Assembly: GCA_013287375.1 (NCBI GenBank)
Contig: JABDDX010000002.1
Span: forward strand, 1-64,000
Direction: 5' to 3'
Origin: Bacteroidota bacterium
Lineage (GTDB): Bacteria; Bacteroidota; Bacteroidia; Sphingobacteriales; Sphingobacteriaceae
DNA length: 64,000 nucleotides
The position numbers and the translations under genes are program-made. Position 1 is the stretch's first letter; each line of letters opens with the position of its first letter. A model generated the notes under the pieces. It had not been told where the DNA came from. It did not search any database and was given only the letters and a program-made list of their open reading frames with translations. Below are positions 8,348 through 17,703 of the stretch, in pieces.

Positions 8348-10471
8348 ATGCAACCTGAAAAATTTTACTACGATAACAAGATCGTCCGGAACTTTGGCAT
8401 AGCAACCGTCATCTGGGGAATCGCCGGAATGAGCATCGGCCTGTTGATAGCCATACAGCTTTACTATCCGGGTGCAAATATGCATAACCAGTACACTACG
8501 TTTGGCAGGATAAGGCCATTACACACCAATGCTGTGATTTTTGCCTTTGTCGGTAATGCCATATTTATGGGGGTGTATTATTCGCTGCAACGGCTGTTAA
8601 AAGCAAGAATGTACAGCGATAAATTAAGCGCCATCCATTTTTGGGGCTGGCAGCTGATTATTGTCAGCGCATTGATCACGTTACCGTTAGGTATTACCAC
8701 GTCTCACGAGTATGCAGAACTGGAATGGCCGATAGATATCGCGATTACCATTATCTGGATCGTTTTCGGCTGGAATATGTTTGGCACCATATTTAAGCGG
8801 CGCGAAAGGCACCTCTATGTAGCCATCTGGTTCTACATTGCCACTTTTGTTACTATAGCGGTATTACACGTGGTTAATTCGGTTGAAATACCCGTTACCT
8901 TCTGGAAAAGCTATATGGTGTACGCCGGGGTACAGGACGCGCTGGTGCAATGGTGGTACGGCCACAATGCGGTTGCGTTTTTCCTGACCACGCCTTACCT
9001 GGGCATGATGTATTACTTCCTGCCAAAAATGGCCAACCGCCCTATTTATTCTTATAAGCTCAGTATCCTACATTTTTGGGCGCTTATCTTTATTTATATA
9101 TGGGCAGGGCCGCATCACTTGCTCTATACTACGCTACCCGGATGGGCACAGTCATTAGGTGTTGCCTTTTCCATTATGCTGATCGCGCCAAGCTGGGGTG
9201 GTATGATCAATGGTCTGCTTACGCTCCGCGGTGCCTGGGATAAGGTGCGTGATGATGTGATCCTGAAGTTTATGGTGGTTGGATTAACTGCTTACGGCAT
9301 GGCAACGTTTGAAGGCCCGATGCTGGCACTAAAACAAATTAACGCGATAGCGCATTTTTCAGACTGGATCATCGCGCATGTGCATGTTGGGGCACTGGGT
9401 TGGAACGGGTTTCTAACTTTCGCGATTTTGTACTGGGTGATCCCGAGAATTTACAGAACAGAACTTTACTCCAAAAAACTGGCCTCTTTCCACTTTTGGA
9501 TCGGCACGCTGGGGATCTTGTTTTATGTAATACCGCTGTACTGGGCAGGCTTTACCCAGGGATTGATGCTGAAGGAATTTACACAGGAAGGCATATTAAA
9601 ATACAGCTTTTTAGAAACGGTATTACGCATCATCCCGATGTGGGTTACCCGTTCCTTAGGCGGTATGATGTACCTGACCGGCGTAATTGCAATGGCTTAT
9701 AACTTAACACGCACCGCCCTGCAAGGTAAGTTGCTGGCTAATGAACCTGCGCAGGCGATGGCCTTAGCACCGGTAAGCACTATGGCGAAGGAAGCCAGCT
9801 GGCACCGCAGGCTTGAACGCAGGCCGATACAGTTTATGATTCTCGCGCTGATCGTCATACTGATCGGGTCGTTTATCGAGATCATGCCTACATTAACCAT
9901 ATCATCAAATATACCCACCATAGCGAGTGTGAAACCTTATACACCGCTCGAGCTTCAGGGAAGAGATATTTATATCCGTGAAGGCTGCATGGGCTGCCAT
10001 TCGCAAACCGTGAGGCCGTTCCGTTCGGAAACCGAGCGTTACGGGCAATACAGTAAAGCCGGTGAGTTTGTTTATGATCACCCCTTCCTGTGGGGATCAG
10101 AAAGAAAAGGACCGGACCTGGCACGTATAGGCGGCAAATATCCTAACGCCTGGCATTATAATCACCTGATGGACCCGCGCCTGATGTCGCCGGGGAGTAT
10201 TATGCCGGATTATGACTGGCTGATTACCCAGGATCTGGATACGACCACCACGATTGCAAAAATAAACGCGATGCGGAAAATAGGTGTGCCTTATCCCTTA
10301 GGTTATGAAAATGTTGCAAATCGTGACCTGGATAAACAAGCTAAAGGCATTGCCGCCAATTTAGCTGAAGACCATATCAAAGTATCCAGCCGGAAAGAAA
10401 TTATTGCCATTACCGCGTACCTGCAACGGTTAGGAATGGATATTAAAGCAGATAAAACAACCACTAAATAA
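8348..10471 (+). CDS. ccoNO: cbb3-type cytochrome c oxidase, fused subunits I and II (CcoNO)
   Basis: A 707-residue fusion. Residues 1-460 or so are the twelve-helix heme-copper oxidase subunit CcoN, with conserved histidines in segments such as RPLHTNAVIFAF, VQWWYGHNAVAFFLT, GPHHLLYTT and IIAHVHVGALGW. After a linker, one membrane helix (about 500-515) leads into CcoO, with its heme c site CMGCH at 547-551. It reduces oxygen to water at high affinity and pumps protons in the cytoplasmic membrane. CcoN and CcoO are usually separate in Proteobacteria; the fusion is common in Bacteroidota. It is followed by ccoQ after 7 bases. Confidence 0.96.
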   Translation: MQPEKFYYDNKIVRNFGIATVIWGIAGMSIGLLIAIQLYYPGANMHNQYTTFGRIRPLHTNAVIFAFVGNAIFMGVYYSLQRLLKARMYSDKLSAIHFWGWQLIIVSALITLPLGITTSHEYAELEWPIDIAITIIWIVFGWNMFGTIFKRRERHLYVAIWFYIATFVTIAVLHVVNSVEIPVTFWKSYMVYAGVQDALVQWWYGHNAVAFFLTTPYLGMMYYFLPKMANRPIYSYKLSILHFWALIFIYIWAGPHHLLYTTLPGWAQSLGVAFSIMLIAPSWGGMINGLLTLRGAWDKVRDDVILKFMVVGLTAYGMATFEGPMLALKQINAIAHFSDWIIAHVHVGALGWNGFLTFAILYWVIPRIYRTELYSKKLASFHFWIGTLGILFYVIPLYWAGFTQGLMLKEFTQEGILKYSFLETVLRIIPMWVTRSLGGMMYLTGVIAMAYNLTRTALQGKLLANEPAQAMALAPVSTMAKEASWHRRLERRPIQFMILALIVILIGSFIEIMPTLTISSNIPTIASVKPYTPLELQGRDIYIREGCMGCHSQTVRPFRSETERYGQYSKAGEFVYDHPFLWGSERKGPDLARIGGKYPNAWHYNHLMDPRLMSPGSIMPDYDWLITQDLDTTTTIAKINAMRKIGVPYPLGYENVANRDLDKQAKGIAANLAEDHIKVSSRKEIIAITAYLQRLGMDIKADKTTTK

Positions 10472-10478
10472 TACGACC

Positions 10479-10670
10479 ATGTTTGATCAATTTGTAAAAG
10501 GCCTTTCGGGACAACAAACGTACCTGATCTTCTCCCTTTGGATATTCCTTGTATTTTTCGTAGTGGTCAGTATCCTGCTTTTTATTACCAAGAAACAGCA
10601 CACCGATTATATGAGTGATCTTCCATTAGAAGACGGAACACCGGATGCCCCTCAATCTTTACCGTTATGA
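10479..10670 (+). CDS. ccoQ: cbb3 oxidase small subunit CcoQ
   Basis: A 63-residue protein with a single membrane helix (YLIFSLWIFLVFFVVVSILL) followed by a short polar tail. Position between ccoNO and ccoP and its topology identify CcoQ, which stabilises the oxidase complex. Its stop overlaps the ccoP start (ATGA). Confidence 0.8.
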   Translation: MFDQFVKGLSGQQTYLIFSLWIFLVFFVVVSILLFITKKQHTDYMSDLPLEDGTPDAPQSLPL

Positions 10671-11569
10671 CCAGCCTGTTAATAATTGGTTTGGTCGATG
10701 ACCATAGCATGATTCCCGGAGACATTGAAAACTACATCGGCTACGGCGCAATTATGACAGCAATGCTGCTGTTCCTCGCGGCTATGCTGGTGTTGCTGCG
10801 GACATTCAAAGTATTGACACGGATTGTCTTGAAGTCCGAAGGTTATACTGAAGAACAGATCATTGCGGAAATGAACCCGGTTAAACTCAAAAAGGTGAAG
10901 AAGCCATCGGGAGAGGTTTGGAACAAGTTATTGTCTTTAAGGCCTTTATCAGAGGAAAAGGAGATTTTGATTGCCCATGATTATGATGGTATCCAGGAAC
11001 TTGATAATCCCATTCCGGCCTGGTTCATGTATTTGTTTTATGGCACGATCATTTTTGCTGTGGGCTATTTGTTGAACTATCATGTTTTTCATACCGGCCA
11101 ATTGCAATACGAGGAATATAAAACGGAAATGGCCCAGGCTGAGGTGGCACATAAATTATATCTGAGCAAAGCGGCTAATCAGGTTGACGAAAATACCGTG
11201 AAGCTGGTGCATGACCCGGCAGTTATTGCTTCAGGGCAGGCGATATTTAAGACCAATTGTGTTCCTTGCCATGGCGATCATGCGCAAGGGGTGGTCGGGC
11301 CTAATTTAACCGATGACTACTGGCTACATGGCAATAAGATTGGCGATTTGTTTAAAACGGTTAAATACGGGGTTTTAACAAAAGGGATGCCTACCTGGGA
11401 GAAGGTATTGACCCCAAAACAGATCTCGGACGTGGTGAACTTTGTGAAATCCATTCATGGGACAAATCCCGCAAATCCTAAAGCACCGCAGGGAATAAAA
11501 GAAACAGACGATGCGCCCGCTTCAGTAAAAAAGGAATCCGCAAAATTAGTGTCAACTAACAGATCATGA
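10667..11569 (+). CDS. ccoP: cbb3 oxidase subunit III, mono-heme form (CcoP)
   Basis: A 300-residue membrane-anchored cytochrome c. There are two N-terminal hydrophobic segments (about residues 20-45 and 120-145) with a charged region between them. A periplasmic cytochrome c domain has CVPCH at 198-202 and a likely axial Met in KGMPTW. Proteobacterial CcoP normally has two heme c domains; here only one CXXCH is present. It carries electrons from soluble cytochrome c to the CcoNO core. Start and stop overlap ccoQ and ccoG by 4 bases each. Confidence 0.92.
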   Translation: MTSLLIIGLVDDHSMIPGDIENYIGYGAIMTAMLLFLAAMLVLLRTFKVLTRIVLKSEGYTEEQIIAEMNPVKLKKVKKPSGEVWNKLLSLRPLSEEKEILIAHDYDGIQELDNPIPAWFMYLFYGTIIFAVGYLLNYHVFHTGQLQYEEYKTEMAQAEVAHKLYLSKAANQVDENTVKLVHDPAVIASGQAIFKTNCVPCHGDHAQGVVGPNLTDDYWLHGNKIGDLFKTVKYGVLTKGMPTWEKVLTPKQISDVVNFVKSIHGTNPANPKAPQGIKETDDAPASVKKESAKLVSTNRS

Positions 11570-12933
11570 ACGGACTGCTGGAGGCAAAGGAAGACGGTGC
11601 GCGAAAATGGATTTATCCATTACTTCGTAAAGGTAAATACTACCAATGGCGCAGCGCGATAAGCTATATCTACCTGATTGTTTTTTTTACAGGTCCGTTT
11701 ATCCGGATCAATGGGCAGCCGTTACTAATGCTGAATGTAATCGACAGGCAGTTTGTGTTGCTGGGGCAGGTATTCTGGCCACAGGATATCTTCCTGTTCA
11801 TGCTGGCATCACTGATATTCGTTGTTTGCATCGTATTATTCACTATCGTTTTTGGGCGCATATTTTGTGGCTGGATATGTCCGCAGACGATATTTATGGA
11901 AATGGTTTTCCGTAAGGTGGAAGTCTGGATAGAAGGGGATGCTAATAAAAGAAAAAAACTTGATGCAGGAGCATGGACCACCGATAAAATATTTAAGAAA
12001 ACGTTGAAGCATATCCTGTTTATTATCTTGTCATTTCTGATTGCCAATACCTTTTTGGCTTACATTATCGGGAGTGTTAATTTAATAAAGATCATGACCG
12101 AGCCCGTAAACCTGCACTGGGTTGGCTTTTTCAGCATATGGGTATTCTCCGCCATTTTTTATCTGGTTTACAGCCAGGTCCGGGAATTGGTGTGTACGGT
12201 AATTTGCCCCTACGGCAGGTTACAGGGCGTGCTGATGGATGAAAATACGCTGGTGGTAGCTTATAATGATGTTAGGGGGGAGCCCAGGGGCAAACTGGAT
12301 AAAACCGGCAGTTCATCAAAAGGTGATTGTGTGGATTGTGGATTATGTATTGCCGTATGCCCGACTGGCATCGATATCCGCAACGGCACGCAGATGGAAT
12401 GTATCAATTGTACCGCTTGCATAGACGTTTGTGACGAGGTGATGGATAAGATACATAAACCCCGGAGCTTGGTAGGTTATTACGCTGAAAACATGATCCA
12501 TACAAAGGAAAAACCGTCGTTTAATATTCGGATGATCGGTTATAGCTGCGTTATAGCGGTTTTGATGGGCGTAATGAGCTTTTTTATTTTCAGCCGGAGT
12601 GATATGGACATCACCGTAATGCGTAGCGCAGGCATGCTTTACCAGGAGCAACCAAATGGCTATGTCAGCAATATTTATACCGCGGACATTACCAATAAGG
12701 CAAATAAGGATCGCGCCGTAATATTAAGGGCCGAAGACCCGGAGATTAGGATAAAATATATTCAGGCGCCGGGCATTGCCGGTAAGGGTAGTGACGTGAA
12801 AACTGTCTTCTTTATCCTGATACCTGCCCGCAAAATTCATTCCGTAGAAACGGATGTGCGTCTACAGCTTATCAGCGGAAATCAAATTATTCAAACCGTA
12901 ACGACCACTTTTGTGGGACCATTAAACAATTAA
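11566..12933 (+). CDS. ccoG: cbb3 assembly ferredoxin-like protein CcoG (FixG/RdxA)
   Basis: A 455-residue membrane protein. Several helices in the first half surround CGWICPQ and CTVICPYGR. Two ferredoxin-type 4Fe-4S motifs follow (CVDCGLCIAVCPTGID and CINCTACIDVCDEV), then another helix and a periplasmic immunoglobulin-like C-terminal domain ending VTTTFVGP. CcoG is a cupric reductase needed to supply Cu(I) during cbb3 assembly. It starts inside the ccoP stop codon and is followed after 3 bases by fixH. Confidence 0.93.
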   Translation: MNGLLEAKEDGARKWIYPLLRKGKYYQWRSAISYIYLIVFFTGPFIRINGQPLLMLNVIDRQFVLLGQVFWPQDIFLFMLASLIFVVCIVLFTIVFGRIFCGWICPQTIFMEMVFRKVEVWIEGDANKRKKLDAGAWTTDKIFKKTLKHILFIILSFLIANTFLAYIIGSVNLIKIMTEPVNLHWVGFFSIWVFSAIFYLVYSQVRELVCTVICPYGRLQGVLMDENTLVVAYNDVRGEPRGKLDKTGSSSKGDCVDCGLCIAVCPTGIDIRNGTQMECINCTACIDVCDEVMDKIHKPRSLVGYYAENMIHTKEKPSFNIRMIGYSCVIAVLMGVMSFFIFSRSDMDITVMRSAGMLYQEQPNGYVSNIYTADITNKANKDRAVILRAEDPEIRIKYIQAPGIAGKGSDVKTVFFILIPARKIHSVETDVRLQLISGNQIIQTVTTTFVGPLNN

Positions 12934-12936
12934 GAA

Positions 12937-13359
12937 ATGAACTGGGGAAAAGCAACTATATTGATCTTAGTGATTTTTGTACTTTTTATAAGCGGCATGA
13001 GCTATTATATGTTCAGTTCGCCGAAGGATGAATATGATCACCAGTATTATGAAAACGGCTTAAATTTCGATCACGATTATATCCGTGAAAAACAGGTAAC
13101 TGAAGATCATGCCGCCCCGACCATCAGGGTCGGTACTGATTCTATCAAATTTACTTTTCCGCAGGTTATTAAAGGCGAGGTGAAATTCTCCCGCCCATCG
13201 AGTGATGCGGCAGATGTCAGCTATCCACTGGATTCCAAAGATCCCAAATCACTTCAGTTGGCGGCCACGCACCTTTTAAAAGGAAGGTGGCAATTAGTTT
13301 TTGAGTGGAAAAGTGGCAACAAGGCTTACTTGTATCAGCACGAAATTTATATCAAATGA
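12937..13359 (+). CDS. ccoH: FixH/CcoH family cbb3 assembly protein
   Basis: A 140-residue protein with one N-terminal membrane helix (TILILVIFVLFISGMSYYMF) and a periplasmic domain with the family's YDHQYYENGLNFDHDY segment, where the two-tyrosine/asparagine pattern is typical of FixH. It contributes to assembly of the cbb3 complex. Its position after ccoG matches the common ccoG-ccoH order. The stop overlaps the next gene's ATG (ATGA). Confidence 0.87.
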   Translation: MNWGKATILILVIFVLFISGMSYYMFSSPKDEYDHQYYENGLNFDHDYIREKQVTEDHAAPTIRVGTDSIKFTFPQVIKGEVKFSRPSSDAADVSYPLDSKDPKSLQLAATHLLKGRWQLVFEWKSGNKAYLYQHEIYIK

Positions 13360-14045
13360 GTAATAACGCCATCGCTTTTTTTATAGGGTTATTCGGAAGT
13401 ATCCACTGCGTCGGTATGTGCGGCCCTTTGGCTTTTGCCGTTCCTTCCATCCGGGCTAAATGGTGGCTGGTTGTTGCTGATAAGGTAAGTTATAATGCAG
13501 GCCGGGTTATCACTTATTCTTTTTTAGGTTTGCTCATTGGTTTTATTGGCAAACAACTGTGGCTCTCCGGGCTGCAGCAGTGGGTAAGCCTCGTCAGCGG
13601 ATTGTTTATCATCATGGCCGGGTTTTCACGGTTATTTAAGATCCACGTTGGGGATAACGGTTTTCTATCAGCGCTTTTATTACCTGTTAACCGCTCGTTA
13701 AACTACGCGCTGCGGCACCATGCCGGGCATTTTGTAGTTGGCTTGCTCAATGGCTTCCTGCCCTGCGGCTTTGTTTACCTGGCTTTGGCAGGTGCAATCA
13801 ATACAAATACGCCATTAGCAGCTGCGCAATTCATGTTTTTCTTTGGGGCTGGTACGTTTCCATTGATGCTTTTGGCAACGCTTAGCGCGGGTTTTGTTGG
13901 CCCGGTGGTACGCAGGCGGATCAATCGGGTTATGCCATACCTGATGGTTTGCCTTGGTTTTTGGTTTATTCTGCGAGGTATGAATTTAGCTATTCCTTAC
14001 CTGAGCCCTGCTAAACCATCGGCAGGGGTGAACGTTTGCCATTAG
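13356..14045 (+). CDS. Sulfite exporter TauE/SafE-like membrane protein linked to cbb3 assembly
   Basis: A 229-residue protein with about six membrane helices. It starts MSNNAIAFFIGLFGSIHCVGMCGP; the HCVGMCGP motif is characteristic of the SafE-like/UreH-type subgroup that accompanies cco genes in many Bacteroidota and Epsilonproteobacteria. Later PCGFVYLAL forms the second half-signature. Cysteine and methionine in the first helix suggest metal, perhaps copper, handling; that is inference. The ATG at 13356 is chosen because it overlaps the fixH stop; an upstream start at 13305 would lie inside fixH. It closes the operon and converges with the gene ending at 14066. Confidence 0.85.
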   Translation: MSNNAIAFFIGLFGSIHCVGMCGPLAFAVPSIRAKWWLVVADKVSYNAGRVITYSFLGLLIGFIGKQLWLSGLQQWVSLVSGLFIIMAGFSRLFKIHVGDNGFLSALLLPVNRSLNYALRHHAGHFVVGLLNGFLPCGFVYLALAGAINTNTPLAAAQFMFFFGAGTFPLMLLATLSAGFVGPVVRRRINRVMPYLMVCLGFWFILRGMNLAIPYLSPAKPSAGVNVCH

Positions 14046-14065
14046 GCCTTGCCACCCCATGGTAT

Positions 14066-15343
14066 TTAGATGGACATACTGAATAGCTGGCTGGTGGGTT
14101 TGTTTTGCCATAACCGGGCATCAAGGCACATACAGACGTTGCGCAGGAACCGCTTACCCAAAGGGGTGACCTCTAATCCCCGGGAGTTCAGTCGGATTAA
14201 TTCATCGTCTGCCAGGGCTTGCAGCCTTTCTATCCCTTCAAAAATAGCTGTTGAATATTGCGTATGATGGTTCCAGCCGGTATATCCATTACACATGATG
14301 TCAAGGATGTGCTGGCGAATGATCAGATCTTCATCCGTTAATAAATGACCTTTAAAAACGGGCAGCTCACCTTGTTTGATGATTTCCAGGTACTCTTCCA
14401 GCACCTTCACATTTTGTGCAAAGGCATATAAAGAGTCGCTGATGGAGGATACTCCTAATCCGATAAGCAACTGCGTGTGTTGCTGGGTATATCCCATAAA
14501 ATTGCGGTGAAGTTTTCCAGCGCATTCAGCCTTAATGAGGGCATCGCCGGGAAGCGCAAAATGATCCATGCCAATTTCTTCATAACCGAAACTTTTCAGC
14601 AGGTTGCGCCCTGTTGCGTAAAGCCTGCTTTTTTCATGGGCATCTGGCAGGTCCATTTCCGTGAACTTTCTTTGTCCTGCTTTAAGCCAGGGAACATGTG
14701 CATAACTGTAAAAAGCGATTCTTTCGGGCCTTAGTTCGGCAACCTGATGAAGTGTGGTGATTAATCCATGTGTGGTTTGTAGTGGGAGCCCATAAATGAG
14801 ATCGAAATTGATGGAAGTATAACCTATTCTGCGTGCCTGTTGTGTAACTATCTTTACCTGTTCAAAGCTTTGATACCTGTTAATGATCTCTTGTACTTTA
14901 GGGTCGAAATCCTGGACACCCAGGCTAAGCCGGCGAAATCCGAGCGTATATAGCACTTCCAAATGGTCTACAGTCGTGTTTGCAGGATGCGCCTCAAAGC
15001 TAAACTCGGCTTTTGGGTGTATACTGGCAGTTTTAAGTAATCCGCCAATTAGTAACTTAAGATTTTCTGCGGTAAAAAAAGTCGGTGTCCCGCCGCCCAG
15101 ATGCAGTTCACGGATCACGGGAACGTCATCAAGCAAATTTAGATAGATATTCCACTCCTTTAATACGGCATTGATGTAAGGTTGTTCAACCCGGTGGTTC
15201 TTGGTAATCCGGGTATTACAGCCGCAATAAGTACAGCCGCTTTCGCAGAATGGCAAATGGATATAAAGGCTGATTCCATCCTTGTTGTTGCTCTCCCAAA
15301 TCGCTATAGTGGGTGACGATTTTATGGCATCTCCATCGCCCAA
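14066..15343 (-). CDS. hemN: HemN-like oxygen-independent coproporphyrinogen III oxidase, N-terminally short
   Basis: A 425-residue radical SAM protein. The cluster motif CESGCTYCGC is at residues 33-42, followed by LHLGGGTPTFF. The C-terminal half matches HemN throughout and ends normally (RNVCMCLDARLW). In E. coli HemN the first cluster cysteine is residue 62, so about 30 residues are missing here, including the conserved segment around PRYTSYPT. The only usable start is a TTG at 15343, inside the 3' end of the ATPase gene; an in-frame stop lies just upstream at about 15371. It would oxidise coproporphyrinogen III anaerobically in heme synthesis if active. Last gene of the ack-xfp-ATPase operon. 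Confidence 0.8.
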   Translation of the reverse strand: MGDGDAIKSSPTIAIWESNNKDGISLYIHLPFCESGCTYCGCNTRITKNHRVEQPYINAVLKEWNIYLNLLDDVPVIRELHLGGGTPTFFTAENLKLLIGGLLKTASIHPKAEFSFEAHPANTTVDHLEVLYTLGFRRLSLGVQDFDPKVQEIINRYQSFEQVKIVTQQARRIGYTSINFDLIYGLPLQTTHGLITTLHQVAELRPERIAFYSYAHVPWLKAGQRKFTEMDLPDAHEKSRLYATGRNLLKSFGYEEIGMDHFALPGDALIKAECAGKLHRNFMGYTQQHTQLLIGLGVSSISDSLYAFAQNVKVLEEYLEIIKQGELPVFKGHLLTDEDLIIRQHILDIMCNGYTGWNHHTQYSTAIFEGIERLQALADDELIRLNSRGLEVTPLGKRFLRNVCMCLDARLWQNKPTSQLFSMSI

Positions 15344-17703
15344 AATCTTAATAATCCGTATTTGGCCAGGTCATTTAACGTAAAGGAAATTATAGCCGTA
15401 TAACCGATTACAATTAGCGTGTCTTTTATTGGGATCGCTGTAAAGCTCAACAGCCCGTATGTGACTAAAAAAATTCCTAAAACCATATCTCCCAAAATAA
15501 GGTATAGCAGGGTTTTACTTGGCCACGAATTCCAAAAGTGCCTCTTTTCCCTTACGATAAATAGCGAAAATAGCCCGAAGTAAAGTATGATCACAAAGCT
15601 GTAGGTACTAAGCGCAGCATTATTATTATTAAGGTTTAAATGATGAAGCCCGTAATATAAAAGGGGGAAAGCTTCAATAGTCATCAGCAAGCCTAATACC
15701 AAGCCAACTTTAGCTAAGGCATTGATCGCCCATTTAGATGGTTTTTTAGAAATGATAACATTATCAGTGGCTAATGAGATCTTTACAAAATCGGTCATAA
15801 AAATGATGATCAGTATGGCTGAGGCAGATATCACATACTTGCCGAATACCAGGTAGGCAATCACCACGAAACAGGTTTTAAAAATGGAGCGGGTGATCTT
15901 ATTCAATATCCAGATATTGATCCGCTCGAACATTTTGCGCCCGGTAATGATTGGAGCGGGGATGCTGGATAACCCTTCCTTAGTAAGTACAATGCTGGCA
16001 GCTCCCTTGGCAACATCTGTCGCATTACTGACCGCGATGCCGACTTCTGCCTGTTTCAGGGCAGGAGAGTCATTTACACCATCTCCTGTCATACCAACGA
16101 TATGCCCGTTCGCTTGGAAAACTTTTACAATATTGTATTTATCCTCTGGATAAACGCCCGCGAAACCGCTGTTTTCTTCCAGTAATGCTATCGCCTTTTT
16201 AGGATCTGGTAAGCAATCTTTGAAAATCGATGCATTCAATATTTTATCACCGATCTGTAGTGTCTTTGACATTTCCTCAGCTATTGGTAATGCATCCCCG
16301 GTAAGCATTTTAACGGTCACACCCAGTGCGGCAAGGTCCTTTATGATCTGCATGGAATCAGCCCGCGGCGGGTCGTGCAGTGCTACCAAACCCACAAATT
16401 GGGTATTGTTATCCTTGGTTTGCGCTACGGCAATAGCCCGATAGCCGGATTTCGCCAGTTCATCAATCTGTTTGTTCCAGTTAGCAATAACCACTGCATC
16501 CAGTTTACAAAGCGGATATAAGGTTTCCGCCGCGCCTTTAATCACGCTAAATTGTTCCTTGACATTGACAATTACAGCCTCCGTTTTGCGCGTTTTGGGA
16601 TCAAATGGCACGAAGCTCTTTTGTACAAAACTATCGTTAATGATTTTCTTATCTTTCGCCGCCCCGATCATGGCCATATCGATCGCGTCATGGTCAGCTT
16701 CCTGAGAAGCTAAAGCGCCATAAAGCAAAACCTGGTCTTCGGTAAACCCATCAGCAGGAATCAATTTAGCTACCGTCAATCTATTGATCGTAAGGGTCCC
16801 TGTTTTATCCACGCATAAGGTATCCATGCTGGCCGCGTCGTTTGGTGCATTCAGCCTTGTAACCAATACGCCCTGGCCCGAAAGTTCCTTCGAGCCGAGC
16901 GCCATGCTAATAGTAAACATTGCCGTCAAAGCAACCGGAATAGCGCCTAACAATAATACCAGCATTAATGGCAACAGTTGTAATGGATTCATACCCCTGA
17001 TGATAGAAACTACGAAGGCAATCAGCAATAGCGCAGCAACAATGTATAATAACCATTGCACTACTTTGGCTAATACTTCATCAATATGTGATTTGGGGGC
17101 CGCTGATTTAACCAGCGATGCTGTTTGGCCAAAATAGGTATTCAGCCCAGTTAAGTTGACGATTCCTGTGGCCTCACCTTTAGTGACTACCGACCCGGAA
17201 TAAACCGTCTTCCCTGCCGGCATATCTACCTCACCGGATTCACCGGTCAAGGCAGACTGGTCGACACTTAATTGCCCTTCAGTGATCATAAAGTCAGCAG
17301 GCACAAAATCACCTATCCTAACCCGGATCATATCACCCGGCACCAATTCACGGGCTAAAGCAGTTTTCCAAACACTGTCACGCAGCAGCTTTACATTAAC
17401 CTGTAGCTTTTTTCTGAGTTCAGCCACAGCATTTGCGGCGCTTTGCTCCAGGGTAAAGCTGATCAGCGCATTTAAAATCAATAAACCGCCAACCACATAC
17501 GCATCAGAAAAATTATGCAGGAACACGGAGAGGACAATAATGAATTCCAGCATCCAGGCAGTGAGTCCCCAAAATTTTGATAAAAAATTAAGTAACGGAT
17601 GTGTTTTAATTTCAGTGATCTCGTTATAGCCAAACTGCTTCAGCAAAGCGGGTACTTCACTTTGACTTAACCCTGTTGCCGGATTGGTTTTTAATTCTGC
17701 CAT
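15322..17703 (-). CDS. Plasma-membrane proton-efflux P-type ATPase (P3A)
   Basis: A 793-residue P-type ATPase of the archaeal/fungal-type proton pump group. It has the actuator motif [14 protein letters not shown], the cation-site helix [13 protein letters not shown], phosphorylation motif VDKTGTLT, and hinge [13 protein letters not shown]. It lacks N-terminal metal-binding domains and CPC, so it is not a heavy-metal pump. Such pumps export protons and would counter the acid produced by acetate fermentation encoded by the two upstream genes. The ATG at 17703 lies 13 bases inside the end of the phosphoketolase gene, and the 3' end overlaps the hemN-like gene by 22 bases. Confidence 0.9.
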   Translation of the reverse strand: MAELKTNPATGLSQSEVPALLKQFGYNEITEIKTHPLLNFLSKFWGLTAWMLEFIIVLSVFLHNFSDAYVVGGLLILNALISFTLEQSAANAVAELRKKLQVNVKLLRDSVWKTALARELVPGDMIRVRIGDFVPADFMITEGQLSVDQSALTGESGEVDMPAGKTVYSGSVVTKGEATGIVNLTGLNTYFGQTASLVKSAAPKSHIDEVLAKVVQWLLYIVAALLLIAFVVSIIRGMNPLQLLPLMLVLLLGAIPVALTAMFTISMALGSKELSGQGVLVTRLNAPNDAASMDTLCVDKTGTLTINRLTVAKLIPADGFTEDQVLLYGALASQEADHDAIDMAMIGAAKDKKIINDSFVQKSFVPFDPKTRKTEAVIVNVKEQFSVIKGAAETLYPLCKLDAVVIANWNKQIDELAKSGYRAIAVAQTKDNNTQFVGLVALHDPPRADSMQIIKDLAALGVTVKMLTGDALPIAEEMSKTLQIGDKILNASIFKDCLPDPKKAIALLEENSGFAGVYPEDKYNIVKVFQANGHIVGMTGDGVNDSPALKQAEVGIAVSNATDVAKGAASIVLTKEGLSSIPAPIITGRKMFERINIWILNKITRSIFKTCFVVIAYLVFGKYVISASAILIIIFMTDFVKISLATDNVIISKKPSKWAINALAKVGLVLGLLMTIEAFPLLYYGLHHLNLNNNNAALSTYSFVIILYFGLFSLFIVREKRHFWNSWPSKTLLYLILGDMVLGIFLVTYGLLSFTAIPIKDTLIVIGYTAIISFTLNDLAKYGLLRFWAMEMP

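Noticed and set aside
13305-13355. Upstream start for the SafE-like gene
   Set aside because: It lies within fixH, and the membrane protein starts naturally at MSNNAIAFF with an ATGA overlap.
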